From CAMLIZ01 sp966212505 (GTDB lineage: Bacteria; Pseudomonadota; Gammaproteobacteria; Burkholderiales; Burkholderiaceae_C): a stretch of DNA of 64,000 bases. Made by a program: the position numbers and the translations under genes. Below are positions 16,413 to 25,007 of this stretch, one piece after another. The stretch lies in the NCBI GenBank assembly GCA_966212505.1, contig CBIHRS010000003.1, positions 1 through 64,000 of the forward strand, written 5' to 3'. The stretch's first letter is position 1; every line of letters begins with the position of its first letter. The notes below the pieces were generated by a model. It saw only the letters and a program-made list of their open reading frames with translations, made no database searches and was not told the origin of the DNA.

Positions 16413-16766
16413 GGCAACTCCAATCAGCGATGTCGAAAAAGCGGGATTGGGCGAACCTCGCGCAACGCCTGCAGCGTCACCCGGGGCTCGCCCAATGCCG
16501 CCCATCTCGCTTGGGCCGGTATCCAGTCTCTAAGTTACACGGCAGTTTCCCGACCCAACCCCTCGGCTTCCACGTACACGTCGGGCTCGGTCGACGATTT
16601 CAGTGTAATTGGCAGGTAACTGGGAGACGGTCGATCTCCATGCAAATCCGGAATACGGAGATGCAAAGCACTTTTGACCGGAATGCATGGGATCGCGTCT
16701 TTGGCATCGCGATTGCCAGAAGGTGCTTGAACGCGCCGGTTCCGCGCGTGCCGACTTCTTCCGCCG
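16413..16766. other. 354-base intergenic region upstream of pckG
   Basis: There is no credible gene here. Visible structure: a 9-bp inverted repeat ATTGGGCGA/TCGCCCAAT (16446-16454 and 16488-16496) close to the pckG start, AGTTAC (about 16532) with GTAACT (about 16616), and a 14-base-spaced direct repeat ATGCAAA (about 16638 and 16659) in the lower-GC middle part. The region must hold the pckG promoter on the minus strand and the promoter of the Nramp operon on the plus strand. I could not assign hexamers with confidence. Confidence 0.5.
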
Positions 16767-17180
16767 ATGGACGAACGCAGCGAACGACGGCAAGCCTGGC
16801 GACAGGCCGGGGCGTTGCTCGCCGTGGCTGCAGTGGTAGGGGCCATCACCACGGTGGTGTCGCGTCAACCCGACGGCCCCGATGAACTGAAGATTCCTGT
16901 CGCTGAAGCGCGATCCCAAGCGGCCGTGCTGGCGTGGATGGCCTCCGAACCCGGGCGGGTGCTGCCGCCACGGTTCGTCCGCGCTCAGCGCAGGCAGGTG
17001 CAGAAGAACGTCGTCCGCACCGGTCAGTCGTTGGAGGACCTGCAGCCCATCGCGTCGCTGCAGGCCGTGCCGCAGCAGGCGAAGCCGCATGTCGACGCCC
17101 TCCTGCGCGACAGCGACGCCACAGCGCTGCAGGCCCACGAGCAGGCGCTGATGACGCTCGAGCAGGGGCTGAAGCGATGA
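16767..17180 (+). CDS. small membrane-anchored protein of the Nramp operon
   Basis: A 137-residue protein with a short basic N-terminus, one membrane segment (about residues 14-31, AGALLAVAAVVGAITTVV) and a mostly helical periplasmic region with no known domain; it lacks a signal-peptidase site, so it is probably anchored. Its stop overlaps the start of the Nramp-family transporter by ATGA, implying translational coupling and a shared role, perhaps as an accessory subunit. That role is inference; no family recognised. Confidence 0.7.
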   Translation: MDERSERRQAWRQAGALLAVAAVVGAITTVVSRQPDGPDELKIPVAEARSQAAVLAWMASEPGRVLPPRFVRAQRRQVQKNVVRTGQSLEDLQPIASLQAVPQQAKPHVDALLRDSDATALQAHEQALMTLEQGLKR

Positions 17181-18412
17181 ACTTCGGCGAGATCTTCCTC
17201 GGCGTCCTCACCGCGATGGGCGGCTTCGTCGAGATCGGCGAGCTCACCTTCTCGATCAACGGCGGCACCCGTTTCGGCTACCAGCTGCTGTGGATCTCGC
17301 TGCTCGGCACGGTGGGCATCATGGTCTATTGCGAGATGGCAGGACGCATCGCCGCGGTGCGGCGGCGCCCGGTGTTCACGCTGATCCGCGAGCGCGACGG
17401 CTTCCGCGCCGGCCTGGCGACGCTGGTCGCAGCCAATCTGGTGAACCTGCTGACCTGCACGGCCGAGATCGGTGGCGTGGCGATGCTGTGGCAGCTGTTG
17501 TCCGACTGGCCCTACCGCCCGCTGCTGCTGCTCGTACTGCTGTTCTTCCTCGTCACCGTGTGGGTGCTCAAGTTCGAATGGATCGAGCGCGTGTTCGGCC
17601 TGGGCGGGCTGCTGCTCATCGTGTTCATCGCCGCGTGGTGGAAATTCGGCCCCGACTGGGGCACCGTGGCCGCCGGCTTCGTGCCACGCTGGCCCAAGAC
17701 GGAAGGCTCGCGCGACACGCTGCTCTACTTCTATTACGCGGTCGCGCTGCTCAGCTCGATCATGCTGCCCTACGAGACCTACTTCTACGCCTCGGGCGGC
17801 ATCGAGGACGAGTGGACCGCCAAGGACATCGGCATGAACCGGCTGGTCGTCATCGTGGGCTTCGCGCTGGGCTCGGCGCTGTCGGTGGCGCTGGTCGGGG
17901 CCGGGGTCGAGTTCTTCGCGCCGCGCCACATCGATCCGCAGCTGCCGGGCACCGCGGCGTTCTCGGCAGCTCACGCCTACGGCAAGCTGGGCCTGTACCT
18001 CGCACTGCTCGGGATGTTCTTCGCCTTCGCTGGCGCAGCGATCGAAACGGCTTTGTCGGCCGCCTACAACCTCGCGCAGTTCGCCGGCTGGCCCTGGGGC
18101 AAGGCGAAACGGCCGCGCGACGCCGGCCGTTTCGCGCTCAGCTGGATCGTGGTGTTCGTCGCCGGTACGCTGATCGCGCTGACCGGCATCGACCCGGTGC
18201 AGGTGGTCGAGTACTCGATCGTGTTCTCGGTGGTGGTGCTGCCCTTCAGCTACTTCCCGGTGCTGATGGTGGCCAACGACCGCCGCATCATGGGACAACA
18301 CGCCAATGGGCCGGTCGCCAAGGCCCTCGGCTGGTTCTACCTCGTGCTGATCACGCTGGCCGCGCTGGCGGCCATTCCGCTGTTCTTCGCGACCCATGGA
18401 GGCCAGGGATGA
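17177..18412 (+). CDS. divergent Nramp-family metal transporter
   Basis: A 411-residue polytopic inner-membrane protein with about 11 membrane segments and an Nramp-like layout. The two metal-site motifs of classical Mn/Fe transporters are absent. In the first helix the usual Asp-Pro-Gly is replaced by GGFVEIGE (residues 15-22), and the helix-6 Met-Pro-His is replaced by Leu-Pro-Tyr (residues 197-199) followed by Glu200 in LPYETYFYASGG. Such departures are known in Nramp-related proteins with other substrates (for example Mg-type NrMTs), so the ion cannot be taken as Mn or Fe. It overlaps both neighbours by ATGA: a membrane-anchored protein upstream and a PRC-barrel-like protein downstream. 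Confidence 0.85.
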   Translation: MNFGEIFLGVLTAMGGFVEIGELTFSINGGTRFGYQLLWISLLGTVGIMVYCEMAGRIAAVRRRPVFTLIRERDGFRAGLATLVAANLVNLLTCTAEIGGVAMLWQLLSDWPYRPLLLLVLLFFLVTVWVLKFEWIERVFGLGGLLLIVFIAAWWKFGPDWGTVAAGFVPRWPKTEGSRDTLLYFYYAVALLSSIMLPYETYFYASGGIEDEWTAKDIGMNRLVVIVGFALGSALSVALVGAGVEFFAPRHIDPQLPGTAAFSAAHAYGKLGLYLALLGMFFAFAGAAIETALSAAYNLAQFAGWPWGKAKRPRDAGRFALSWIVVFVAGTLIALTGIDPVQVVEYSIVFSVVVLPFSYFPVLMVANDRRIMGQHANGPVAKALGWFYLVLITLAALAAIPLFFATHGGQG

Positions 18413-18750
18413 AGCACCTGGACCTGATGCGCGAGGTGCTCGACCAGGAGATCGTCGACGTCGACGGCGTCGCCTGCGGCACGGTCGACGACCTCGAGTT
18501 CCACGACACACCGCAGGGCCCGGTGGTGGCCGCCCTGCTGGTCGGTCCCGGCGCCTGGATGACGCGTCTGCCCGCACTGCTGCGCGTGCTCGCGCGGCCG
18601 CTGTTCGGCACCAGTTGCGTGCGTGTGCCGTGGAGCGAGGTGTGCGAGGTGGACGAGCAGGTGAAACTGGCTGCCCAGGCCGGCACGCTGGGCCTGGGCG
18701 TGCTCGATCGGAAGGTGCGCGCATGGCTGCGTCGGCTGCCCAAGTCCTGA
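18409..18750 (+). CDS. PRC-barrel-like protein, Nramp operon
   Basis: A 113-residue soluble protein with a PRC-barrel-like N-terminal half: LDQEIVDVDGVACGTVDDLEF, then strands ending in VVAALLVGPGAW, a loop with LRVLARPLFG, and VRVPWSEVCEVDEQVKL. PRC-barrel domains are small beta-barrels found in ribosome maturation and photosynthetic proteins, and often beside Mg transport modules. The start overlaps the transporter stop by ATGA. The second PRC-like gene follows in an overlapping frame. It likely regulates or gates the transporter; this is inferred from operon position. Confidence 0.72.
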   Translation: MKHLDLMREVLDQEIVDVDGVACGTVDDLEFHDTPQGPVVAALLVGPGAWMTRLPALLRVLARPLFGTSCVRVPWSEVCEVDEQVKLAAQAGTLGLGVLDRKVRAWLRRLPKS

Positions 18751-19019
18751 ACACCGTCTGCGCCTTCCAGCGCCTGCGGGTCGAGACGACCGACGGCCGG
18801 CGCCTCGGCCGCGTGTTCGACCTGCACTGCCGCTGGCCCCAGGGCACCGGCGACGCGCCGGTCATCGAGGCGATCATCTGCGGCCGCATCGGGCTGCTGG
18901 AGCGCGTGGGGCTGGTCGATCACGACCCCGACGCCGTGCCGTGGTCGGCAGTGCGCGAGATCCGAGACCGGGTGATCGTGGTCGACGGCGCGGCCATACC
19001 GGCCCGCCGGCAGCGCTGA
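18723..19019 (+). CDS. second PRC-barrel-like protein, Nramp operon
   Basis: A 98-residue protein overlapping the previous gene by 28 bases in another frame. It has the same kind of layout: RVETTDGRRLGRVFDLHCRW, an extended strand VIEAIICGRIGLLERVGL, then VPWSAVREIRDRVIVVDG, closely matching the VPWSEVCEV element of its neighbour, so the two look like related half-barrels. Fourth and last gene of the coupled operon (anchor protein, transporter, PRC, PRC). No terminator is visible before the MOSC gene 33 bases later. Confidence 0.7.
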   Translation: MAASAAQVLNTVCAFQRLRVETTDGRRLGRVFDLHCRWPQGTGDAPVIEAIICGRIGLLERVGLVDHDPDAVPWSAVREIRDRVIVVDGAAIPARRQR

Positions 19020-19052
19020 CGCAGGACGAGGGCGCGGCGCGAGAATCGCCGC

Positions 19053-19637
19053 ATGAGCAAGCCACCCCGTCTCGTCAGCCTCAACATCGCCCGCGCCGAG
19101 CCGCGCCAGATCGACGGGCGCACCGTGATGACCGGCATCGGCAAGAAGCCGGTCGATGGCCCGGTGGAGGTGCGGCCGCTGGGCCTGGGAGGCGACGAGC
19201 AGGCCGACCTCTCGGTGCATGGCGGGCTGAGCAAGGCGGTGTACGCCTACCCGCTGGAGCACTACGCTGTGTGGAAGACGCTGCGCGCGCAGGCCGGCGC
19301 CGCCGCGTGGGATGCGCCGCTGCCGCCTGGCGCGATGGGGGAGAACCTGAGCCTCGAGGGGCTGCTGGAGCAACAGGTGTGGGTGGGCGACGTGCTGCGC
19401 TTTCCCGACTGCGAGCTGGCAGCGAGCGAGCCGCGCTTTCCCTGCTTCAAGTTCAACGCGGCGATGGGCTTCAACAAGGCCGCGAAGCTGATGGCGCAAT
19501 CGGGCTACTGCGGCTTCTACCTCGCTGTGCGCACACCCGGGACACTGCAGGCCGGCCAGGCCTTCGAGCTGGTGCCGGGGCCGCGCGAGGTGGGCATCGT
19601 CGAGCTGTTCCGCTCGAAGGCCCACCGCATCGGTTAA
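19053..19637 (+). CDS. MOSC-domain protein (YiiM-like)
   Basis: A 194-residue MOSC-domain protein. Signature stretches are GLGGDEQADLSVHGGLSKAVYAYP (the D-x-x-V-H-G-G motif, about residues 48-71), GAMGENLSLEGL (about 98-109) and the conserved Cys in EPRFPCFKFN. The YiiM branch reduces N-hydroxylated bases and compounds using the molybdenum cofactor; cytosolic. It may be cotranscribed with the Nramp operon (33 bases downstream), though the functions do not obviously match. Its stop overlaps the stop of the convergent old yellow enzyme gene by 4 bases. Confidence 0.87.
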   Translation: MSKPPRLVSLNIARAEPRQIDGRTVMTGIGKKPVDGPVEVRPLGLGGDEQADLSVHGGLSKAVYAYPLEHYAVWKTLRAQAGAAAWDAPLPPGAMGENLSLEGLLEQQVWVGDVLRFPDCELAASEPRFPCFKFNAAMGFNKAAKLMAQSGYCGFYLAVRTPGTLQAGQAFELVPGPREVGIVELFRSKAHRIG

Positions 19638-20728
19638 ACCTTCACCGTGTCCTGGTCCAGCGTCGGATAGTCGGTGTAGCCCTGCGCACCGCCGCCGTAG
19701 AAGGTCTTGCTGTCGGGCGTATTCAGCGGCGCGTTCTCGCGCCAGCGGCGCACGAGGTCGGGGTTGCTGATGAAGGGCCGGCCCACCGCCACCAGATCGG
19801 CGCGGCCACCGGCCACGGCCTCGAGCGCCATCTCGCGGGTGTAGCCGTTGTTCACCATCCACGCACCGGGGAAGCGCCGGCGCAGCTGCTCGTAGTCGAA
19901 CGGCGCCACGTCGCGTGGGCCGCCGGTCGCGCCCTCGACCACGTGCAGGAAGGCCAGCCCCAGTGGTGCGAGCTGCTCGACAGCCGCGTTGAACAGCGCC
20001 TGCGGATTGCTGTCCTGCCCGGCATCGTTGCTCGGCGTCACCGGCGACAGGCGCAGGCCCGTGCGGCCGCCGCCGATCTCGGCCGTCACCGCCTGCATCA
20101 CCTCGCGCAGCAAGCGAGTGCGGTTCTCGATCGAGCCGCCGTAGCCATCGGTGCGGTCGTTGATGCTGTCGCGCAGGAACTGGTCGATCAGGTAGCCGTT
20201 GGCGCCGTGCACCTCCACGCCATCGAAGCCCGCCTCGATCGCGCGGCAGGCCGCATCCCGGTAGCTCTGCACGAGGGCCGGGATCTCGTCGGTGCGCAGC
20301 GCGCGCGGCGCCGACACCGGCTCGAAGCCCTGGGTGGTGAAGGTCTTGCTGTTGGCTTGCCGTGCGGTGGATGACACTGGCACCTGACCGTCGGGCAGCA
20401 GCGACACATGCGAGATCCGGCCCACGTGCCACAGCTGGATCACGATCTTGCCGCCGGCGGCGTGCACCGCATCGGTCACGCGGCGCCAAGCCGCGACCTG
20501 CTCGGCGTTGTAGATGCCGGGCGTGTCGAGGTAGCCCTGGCCCATCGGGCTGATCTGGCTGGCCTCGGTGATGATCAGGCCGGCGCTGGCGCGCTGGGCA
20601 TAGTAGGTTTCGGCGAGATGGCTGGGCACGCGGCCGGCAGCGGCGCGGTTGCGCGTCAGCGGCGCCATCACGAGGCGATTGGCCAGCGCGATGTCGCCGG
20701 CTTTGAAAGGGTCGAACAAGGTAGGCAT
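19634..20728 (-). CDS. alkene reductase, old yellow enzyme family
   Basis: A 364-residue FMN-dependent flavoprotein of the NemA/OYE family, which reduces activated C=C bonds, nitro-esters and similar electrophiles with NAD(P)H. Seen: LFDPFKAGDIALANRLVMAPLTRNRA at the N-terminus, GLIITEASQISPMGQGY, LWHVGRISH, the substrate/FMN-binding HGANGYLIDQFL with the His/Asn pair, and RIDLVAVGRPFISNPDL-type C-terminal FMN phosphate binding (ADLVAVGRPFISNPDL). The ATG at 20728 was preferred to one nine codons earlier on homology of the N-terminus. Monocistronic, convergent with the MOSC gene. Confidence 0.92.
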   Translation of the reverse strand: MPTLFDPFKAGDIALANRLVMAPLTRNRAAAGRVPSHLAETYYAQRASAGLIITEASQISPMGQGYLDTPGIYNAEQVAAWRRVTDAVHAAGGKIVIQLWHVGRISHVSLLPDGQVPVSSTARQANSKTFTTQGFEPVSAPRALRTDEIPALVQSYRDAACRAIEAGFDGVEVHGANGYLIDQFLRDSINDRTDGYGGSIENRTRLLREVMQAVTAEIGGGRTGLRLSPVTPSNDAGQDSNPQALFNAAVEQLAPLGLAFLHVVEGATGGPRDVAPFDYEQLRRRFPGAWMVNNGYTREMALEAVAGGRADLVAVGRPFISNPDLVRRWRENAPLNTPDSKTFYGGGAQGYTDYPTLDQDTVKV

Positions 20729-20822
20729 GCGGCATAGCGTAGGGCAGGTCGCCATACCCGCACCGCCTGCCGTTGCACGGCTTTTGTGCTAACTCAAGGG
20801 CCGGCAAGGCTACAGTCCGGCC

Positions 20823-21677
20823 ATGCTCGCCTACCGCCACGCCTTCCATGCCGGCAACCATGCCGACGTGCTCAAGCACCTCGTGCTGACCCATGTCCTG
20901 CGCTACATGGGCGAAAAGGACAAGCCTTACACGCTGGTCGACACCCATGCCGGCGCCGGCGGCTACTCGCTCGAGGGCCGCTACGCGCACAAGAAGAACG
21001 AGTTCGAGGAGGGCATCGCCCGCCTGTGGGCCCGCGACGACCTGCCGCCCGCCGTGGCCGACTACGTGCAGAAGGTGCGCGAATTCAACGGCGGCGGCGC
21101 GCTGGAGCAGTACCCCGGCTCGCCGGCGCTCGCGCAGATGCTGATGCGCCCGGCCGACCGGTTGCGCCTGTACGAGCTGCACCCCACCGACCACCGCATC
21201 CTCGAGGCCTTTCTCGGCCGCCGGCCGCACACGCAGGTGAGCATGAGCGACGGCTTCGCGGCGTTGAAGGGCGAACTGCCGCCGCCGTCGCGCCGGGGCG
21301 TGGTGCTGATCGACCCGTCGTACGAGCTGAAGACCGACTACGGCAAGGTCGTGGCCGCGGTGCGCGAGGCGCTGCAGCGCTTTGCCGAAGCGGTGATCCT
21401 GGTGTGGATCCCGCAGCTGCAGCTGGTCGAGAGCGCGCAGTTGCCGCAGCGCCTGCAGGCCGCGGCCGACGCTGCGGCCCCCAAGGGCTGGCTGCATGCA
21501 CGGCTGACGGTGGCGCAATCCGACGAGCGCGGCTTCGGCCTGATCGGCAGCAGCATGCTGGTGGTCAACCCGCCCTACGTGCTGCACGACATGTTGCAGC
21601 AGACGCTGCCCTGGCTCACCGACGTGCTGGGCCAGTACGACGACGCCCACTACCTGCTGGAGCAGCGCGCGGCATGA
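20823..21677 (+). CDS. rlmJ: 23S rRNA (adenine-2030-N6)-methyltransferase
   Basis: A 284-residue RlmJ (YhiR) protein, which uses S-adenosylmethionine to methylate A2030 of 23S rRNA. The start LAYRHAFHAGNHADVLKHLV is diagnostic; the SAM-binding strand TLVDTHAGAGGYSLEG (about residues 38-53) and the catalytic motif VLIDPSYELK, a DPPY variant at about residue 160, are present. Length matches the family (about 280). It overlaps the next gene, a CoA-transferase, by ATGA, so the two share a message although their roles seem unrelated. Confidence 0.95.
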   Translation: MLAYRHAFHAGNHADVLKHLVLTHVLRYMGEKDKPYTLVDTHAGAGGYSLEGRYAHKKNEFEEGIARLWARDDLPPAVADYVQKVREFNGGGALEQYPGSPALAQMLMRPADRLRLYELHPTDHRILEAFLGRRPHTQVSMSDGFAALKGELPPPSRRGVVLIDPSYELKTDYGKVVAAVREALQRFAEAVILVWIPQLQLVESAQLPQRLQAAADAAAPKGWLHARLTVAQSDERGFGLIGSSMLVVNPPYVLHDMLQQTLPWLTDVLGQYDDAHYLLEQRAA

Positions 21678-22828
21678 GTCCTCTGGAAGGTCTGAAGGTG
21701 CTGGAGCTGGGCCAGCTGATCGCCGGCCCGTTCGCCGGCAAGACGCTGGCCGATTTCGGCGCCGAGGTCATCAAGGTCGAGCCGCCCGAAGGCGGCGACC
21801 CGCTGCGCCAGTGGCGCATGCTGCACAACGGCACCAGCGTCTGGTGGCAGGTGCAGAGCCGCAACAAGAAGAGCGTGGTGCTCGACCTGCGCAGCGACGA
21901 AGGCCGCGCGGCCGTGCGCGCGCTGGCGGCCGAGGCCGACGTGTTGATCGAGAACTTCAAGCCCGGCACGATGGAAAAGTGGGGCCTGGGCTACGAGACG
22001 CTCAGCGCGGCGAACCCGGGGCTGATCATGCTGCGCATCAGCGGCTATGGACAGACCGGGCCCTACAAGGACCTGCCCGGCTTCGCCGTCGTGGCCGAGG
22101 CGATGGGCGGCCTGCGCCACCTCACCGGCGAGCCCGGCCGCGTGCCGGTGCGCTGCGGCGTGAGCATCGGCGACACGCTGGCCGCGCTGCACGGCGTGAT
22201 CGGCGTGCTGATGGCGCTGCAGGCGCGCAGCAAAACCGTGAGCGCCGAGGCGCCCAAGGGCCGCGGACAGGTGGTCGACGTGGCGCTGTACGAGGCAGTG
22301 TTCAACTGCATGGAGAGCCTGCTGCCCGAGTACAGCGCCTTCGGCGCGGTACGCGAGCCGGCAGGTTCGGCGCTGCCGGGCATCGCGCCGAGCAATGCCT
22401 ACCGCTGCGCCGACGGCCAGGTGGTGATCGGCGGCAACGGCGACTCGATCTTCAAGCGGCTGATGCAGGCCATCGGGCGCGAAGACCTGGCCGCAGACCC
22501 GGGGCTCGCGACCAATGCGCTGCGCGTGCCGCGCGTGGCGGAGATCGACGCGGCCATCGGCACCTGGACCGCGCAACGGCCGGTGGCCGAGGTGGTGGCC
22601 GTGCTGCAGGCGGCCAGCGTGCCGGTCGGCCGCATCTACACGGTGAAGGACATCGCCGAGGACCCGCACTACCGCGCGCGGCAGATGATCGAGCGCGTGA
22701 CCAGTGCGGACGGCCTCGAGGTCGAGGTGCCGGGCATCGTGCCGAAGCTGAGCGCCACCCCAGGCGCGATCCGGCATCGGGCACCCACGCTCGGCGAGCA
22801 CCAGCAGGAACTGCTCAGGAAGCGCTGA
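21674..22828 (+). CDS. CaiB/BaiF-type (family III) CoA-transferase
   Basis: A 384-residue family III CoA-transferase. The N-terminal LEGLKVLELGQLIAGPFAGKTLADFGAEVIKVE element and the catalytic Asp region (VDVALYEAVFNCME, with Asp near residue 200) are typical; the enzymes move CoA between carboxylic acids through an aspartyl-CoA thioester. Other markers: NKKSVVLDLRSDEGR, LIENFKPGTMEKWGLGYETL and SGYGQTGPYKDLPGF. Substrate unknown. The ATG overlaps the rlmJ stop (ATGA), and the 3' end overlaps the convergent XRE regulator by 14 bases. Confidence 0.92.
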   Translation: MSPLEGLKVLELGQLIAGPFAGKTLADFGAEVIKVEPPEGGDPLRQWRMLHNGTSVWWQVQSRNKKSVVLDLRSDEGRAAVRALAAEADVLIENFKPGTMEKWGLGYETLSAANPGLIMLRISGYGQTGPYKDLPGFAVVAEAMGGLRHLTGEPGRVPVRCGVSIGDTLAALHGVIGVLMALQARSKTVSAEAPKGRGQVVDVALYEAVFNCMESLLPEYSAFGAVREPAGSALPGIAPSNAYRCADGQVVIGGNGDSIFKRLMQAIGREDLAADPGLATNALRVPRVAEIDAAIGTWTAQRPVAEVVAVLQAASVPVGRIYTVKDIAEDPHYRARQMIERVTSADGLEVEVPGIVPKLSATPGAIRHRAPTLGEHQQELLRKR

Positions 22829-23591
22829 ACGACATCCGAGGCCGCGGCAGCTGCGCATCCTCTCGCAGCAGGTCGCGGAACTCGGCGAACAGCCACGAGC
22901 GCATGCCCAGCACCAGGGTGTAGGGCCGGCGCTGCTCGGGCGGCAGCTTCTGGTCGGCCAGGTGCTGCTGCGCGAAGTCCTGCGCCACGCGCGCGAGCCG
23001 CTCGTTGAACTGCATCGCGAGGCTGCGGCCGATCTGGCCGTGCACCAGCATCAGCAGCTCGCCTTCGCCGTCGAAGCCGCCCGAGTAGTAGTCGTGCACC
23101 ACGTGCTCGCGGAAGAACTGCATCACCGGCCCTTGCGGGCGCCAGCGGAAGGTCTTGGCCACCTTGAGCCGGTAGCGGTTCATCGGCCGGAGCTCGATGA
23201 TGTCGAGCCGGTCGAGCTGGGTCAGGCCCTTGACGGCCTCGGCCTCGCTGAGGCGGTAGGTGCCCACGATCTGCTCGAAGGTCCACTGGCTCAGGCAGCA
23301 GATCGCCAGCAGCAGCAGCTTGCGGTCGGCCACCACGGCCTTCTCCTGTTCCAGCGTCAGCTCGCGGCGCAGCGGCTGCGCATCGGCGATCTTGCGCGCC
23401 AGCTCGGCGAAATCCATCTTCAGCACGCGCAGCACCTCGTCGATGCGCGACAGCGGCATATCGCGTTTGGCGAAGATGCGCTTGATGCTCGATTCGGCCA
23501 TGCCCAGCTCGCGCGCCAGGTCGGCATAGGTGATGCCGGCTGTCTTGAGCTCGGCTTTGAGGGCGGTGATGAGGTCGGCGGTGGTGCTCAT
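22815..23591 (-). CDS. XRE-type helix-turn-helix regulator with long C-terminal domain
   Basis: A 258-residue protein with an N-terminal Cro/CI-like helix-turn-helix (ITYADLARELGMAESSIKRIF, residues 20-40) followed by a second region (about 85-140: LLAICCLSQWTFEQIVGTYRLS...RLDIIEL) that reads like a winged helix, and a C-terminal domain of unknown type. Proteins of this build are common single-domain-plus regulators in Burkholderiales without a defined target. It ends within the CoA-transferase gene and is followed on the other side, divergently, by a YiaA/B-type membrane protein gene, the closest candidate for regulation. Confidence 0.82.
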   Translation of the reverse strand: MSTTADLITALKAELKTAGITYADLARELGMAESSIKRIFAKRDMPLSRIDEVLRVLKMDFAELARKIADAQPLRRELTLEQEKAVVADRKLLLLAICCLSQWTFEQIVGTYRLSEAEAVKGLTQLDRLDIIELRPMNRYRLKVAKTFRWRPQGPVMQFFREHVVHDYYSGGFDGEGELLMLVHGQIGRSLAMQFNERLARVAQDFAQQHLADQKLPPEQRRPYTLVLGMRSWLFAEFRDLLREDAQLPRPRMSFSAS

Positions 23592-23742
23592 GATGATGCG
23601 TCAGCCCCGCGATGGTATCGGCTCGCGATACTCGGCAGGCTCATCGCTTTCACCCACTTCGCGCTGCAGCCCGCGCCGGGATGGCTTGCCACTACAGTGC
23701 GCACACCGGCCCACAATCGGGCCGCCAGAGGAGAAGGAGCTC

Positions 23743-24186
23743 ATGAAGGAAAAGATCGTCTACCAGCGCGATACCACCGGCTGGGTGCTGCAGGTGTGGC
23801 TCTCGTTCGCGCTCGCCGTGCTGGCCTGCGGCACCGGCGTGATGCTGCTGCCCAGCCAGCAGCTGGACCGCGCTTTCCTCGCGATCGGCTTCTTCTTCTG
23901 CCTGTTCGCCGCCTTCGCGGTGGCCAAGACGCTGCGCGACAACCGCGAAGCCCAGGTCGACACCGCCGGCTGGGTGATCATGGTGTGGGTGGGCTTCGGC
24001 GCCGCGGTGACGCTCACCGCCTGGGGCCTGTGGCGCATGGCGATCGTCGACTGGCAGAAGGGCTACATGGTCGTGAGCTGGCTGTTCCTGCTGTCGACCA
24101 CCTTCACGCTGGCCAAGACGGTGCGCGACAAGCACGAGGCCGAGCTGTCGGCCCTGCACGAACCGGCCGAGACCCGTCCCGCCTGA
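23743..24186 (+). CDS. YiaA/YiaB-family inner membrane protein
   Basis: A 147-residue membrane protein built of two YiaA/B modules: DTTGWVLQVWLSFALAVLACG...RAFLAIGFFFCLFAAFAVAKTLRDN and DTAGWVIMVWVGFGAAVTLTAWG...KGYMVVSWLFLLSTTFTLAKTVRDK. Each carries two helices (four in all) and ends with an AKT-[LV]-RD motif, which shows clear internal duplication. The ATG at 23743 follows GAAGGAG with about 5 bases spacing. Family function is unknown, though members are linked to envelope stress in some bacteria. Confidence 0.85.
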   Translation: MKEKIVYQRDTTGWVLQVWLSFALAVLACGTGVMLLPSQQLDRAFLAIGFFFCLFAAFAVAKTLRDNREAQVDTAGWVIMVWVGFGAAVTLTAWGLWRMAIVDWQKGYMVVSWLFLLSTTFTLAKTVRDKHEAELSALHEPAETRPA

Positions 24187-24189
24187 GGT

Positions 24190-24945
24190 TCAATGCCGGC
24201 GCCGGCTCTCGAGGAAAGCCCCTTGCAACGCCAACCGCTCCGCGCAAGCTTCGGCCAGCCGGCGCTCGCAATGGGCGAGTTCTTCGCGCAATTGCGCCAG
24301 CTGCGCGGTGAGTGCCTCGGCCGGCACGCGGCCGTCCTCCATCACCACGGCGGCGCGCTGCGCGGCGGGGATCTCGAGGTAGTGCTGCAGCGAATCGGGG
24401 ATGTAGCGGCGCAGCAGCTGGCCGAGGAACATCGCGTCCTCGGTGCGCCACGGGGGACCGGGCGGGCCGGCCTGCAGCGAGGGCGCCATGCGGCCCAGCA
24501 CGGCCGCAATGTCGCGCAGCGTTTCGAGCGCGGCTGCGGGCAACTCGCCGGCACTGACACCGATCAGGGCATCGAGACGTTCGGCCGCCTCGAGGTCCAG
24601 AACCATGCCGGGCAAGGTGGGGGCTGCATCACGGCCCGGCCGGCGCCAAGCCAAAACAGCGGCGGCCGTGGCCAATGCCGCACCGCCCAGGGCCAACGGC
24701 ACACTGGCCTGCAGCCAGCCGATGAACAATCCCACGGCACCTGCACAGGCGCCCAACCCGGTGACGGCCAGGCGCCATGCCGGCAGCCCGGCCCCGGAGG
24801 CGCGCGGCTTCAGCCGGTGCGCGAAAGCCGGCTGGTTCGCCAAGCGCCGCACCTGCTGTTGCAGTCGCGCCCGCTGGGCCGGTGCGAGCTTTTGCTTGGA
24901 TTGGGGCAGCGGCGTGCGTCGGGCGGTGGGTCGGGGCAGGGCCAT
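24190..24945 (-). CDS. hypothetical two-helix membrane protein with coiled coil
   Basis: A 251-residue protein: a basic, Pro/Gln-rich N-terminus, two adjacent membrane segments (about residues 58-76 and 80-97, AVTGLGACAGAVGLFIG and LALGGAALATAAAVLAW), then a cytoplasmic region, and a C-terminal helix (about 212-248, LTAQLAQLREELAHCERRLAEACAERLAL) with heptad pattern suggesting a coiled coil. No family recognised. It ends 3 bases from the convergent YiaA/B-type gene and diverges from the LplT-PlsC fusion with only about 60 bases between. Confidence 0.7.
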   Translation of the reverse strand: MALPRPTARRTPLPQSKQKLAPAQRARLQQQVRRLANQPAFAHRLKPRASGAGLPAWRLAVTGLGACAGAVGLFIGWLQASVPLALGGAALATAAAVLAWRRPGRDAAPTLPGMVLDLEAAERLDALIGVSAGELPAAALETLRDIAAVLGRMAPSLQAGPPGPPWRTEDAMFLGQLLRRYIPDSLQHYLEIPAAQRAAVVMEDGRVPAEALTAQLAQLREELAHCERRLAEACAERLALQGAFLESRRRH

Positions 24946-25007
24946 GCGGAAGGCGCGGCGAAGGCTGGGGCTGCCATCTTAGGCGTACAAAGAATCGGAG
25001 ACGTGGC

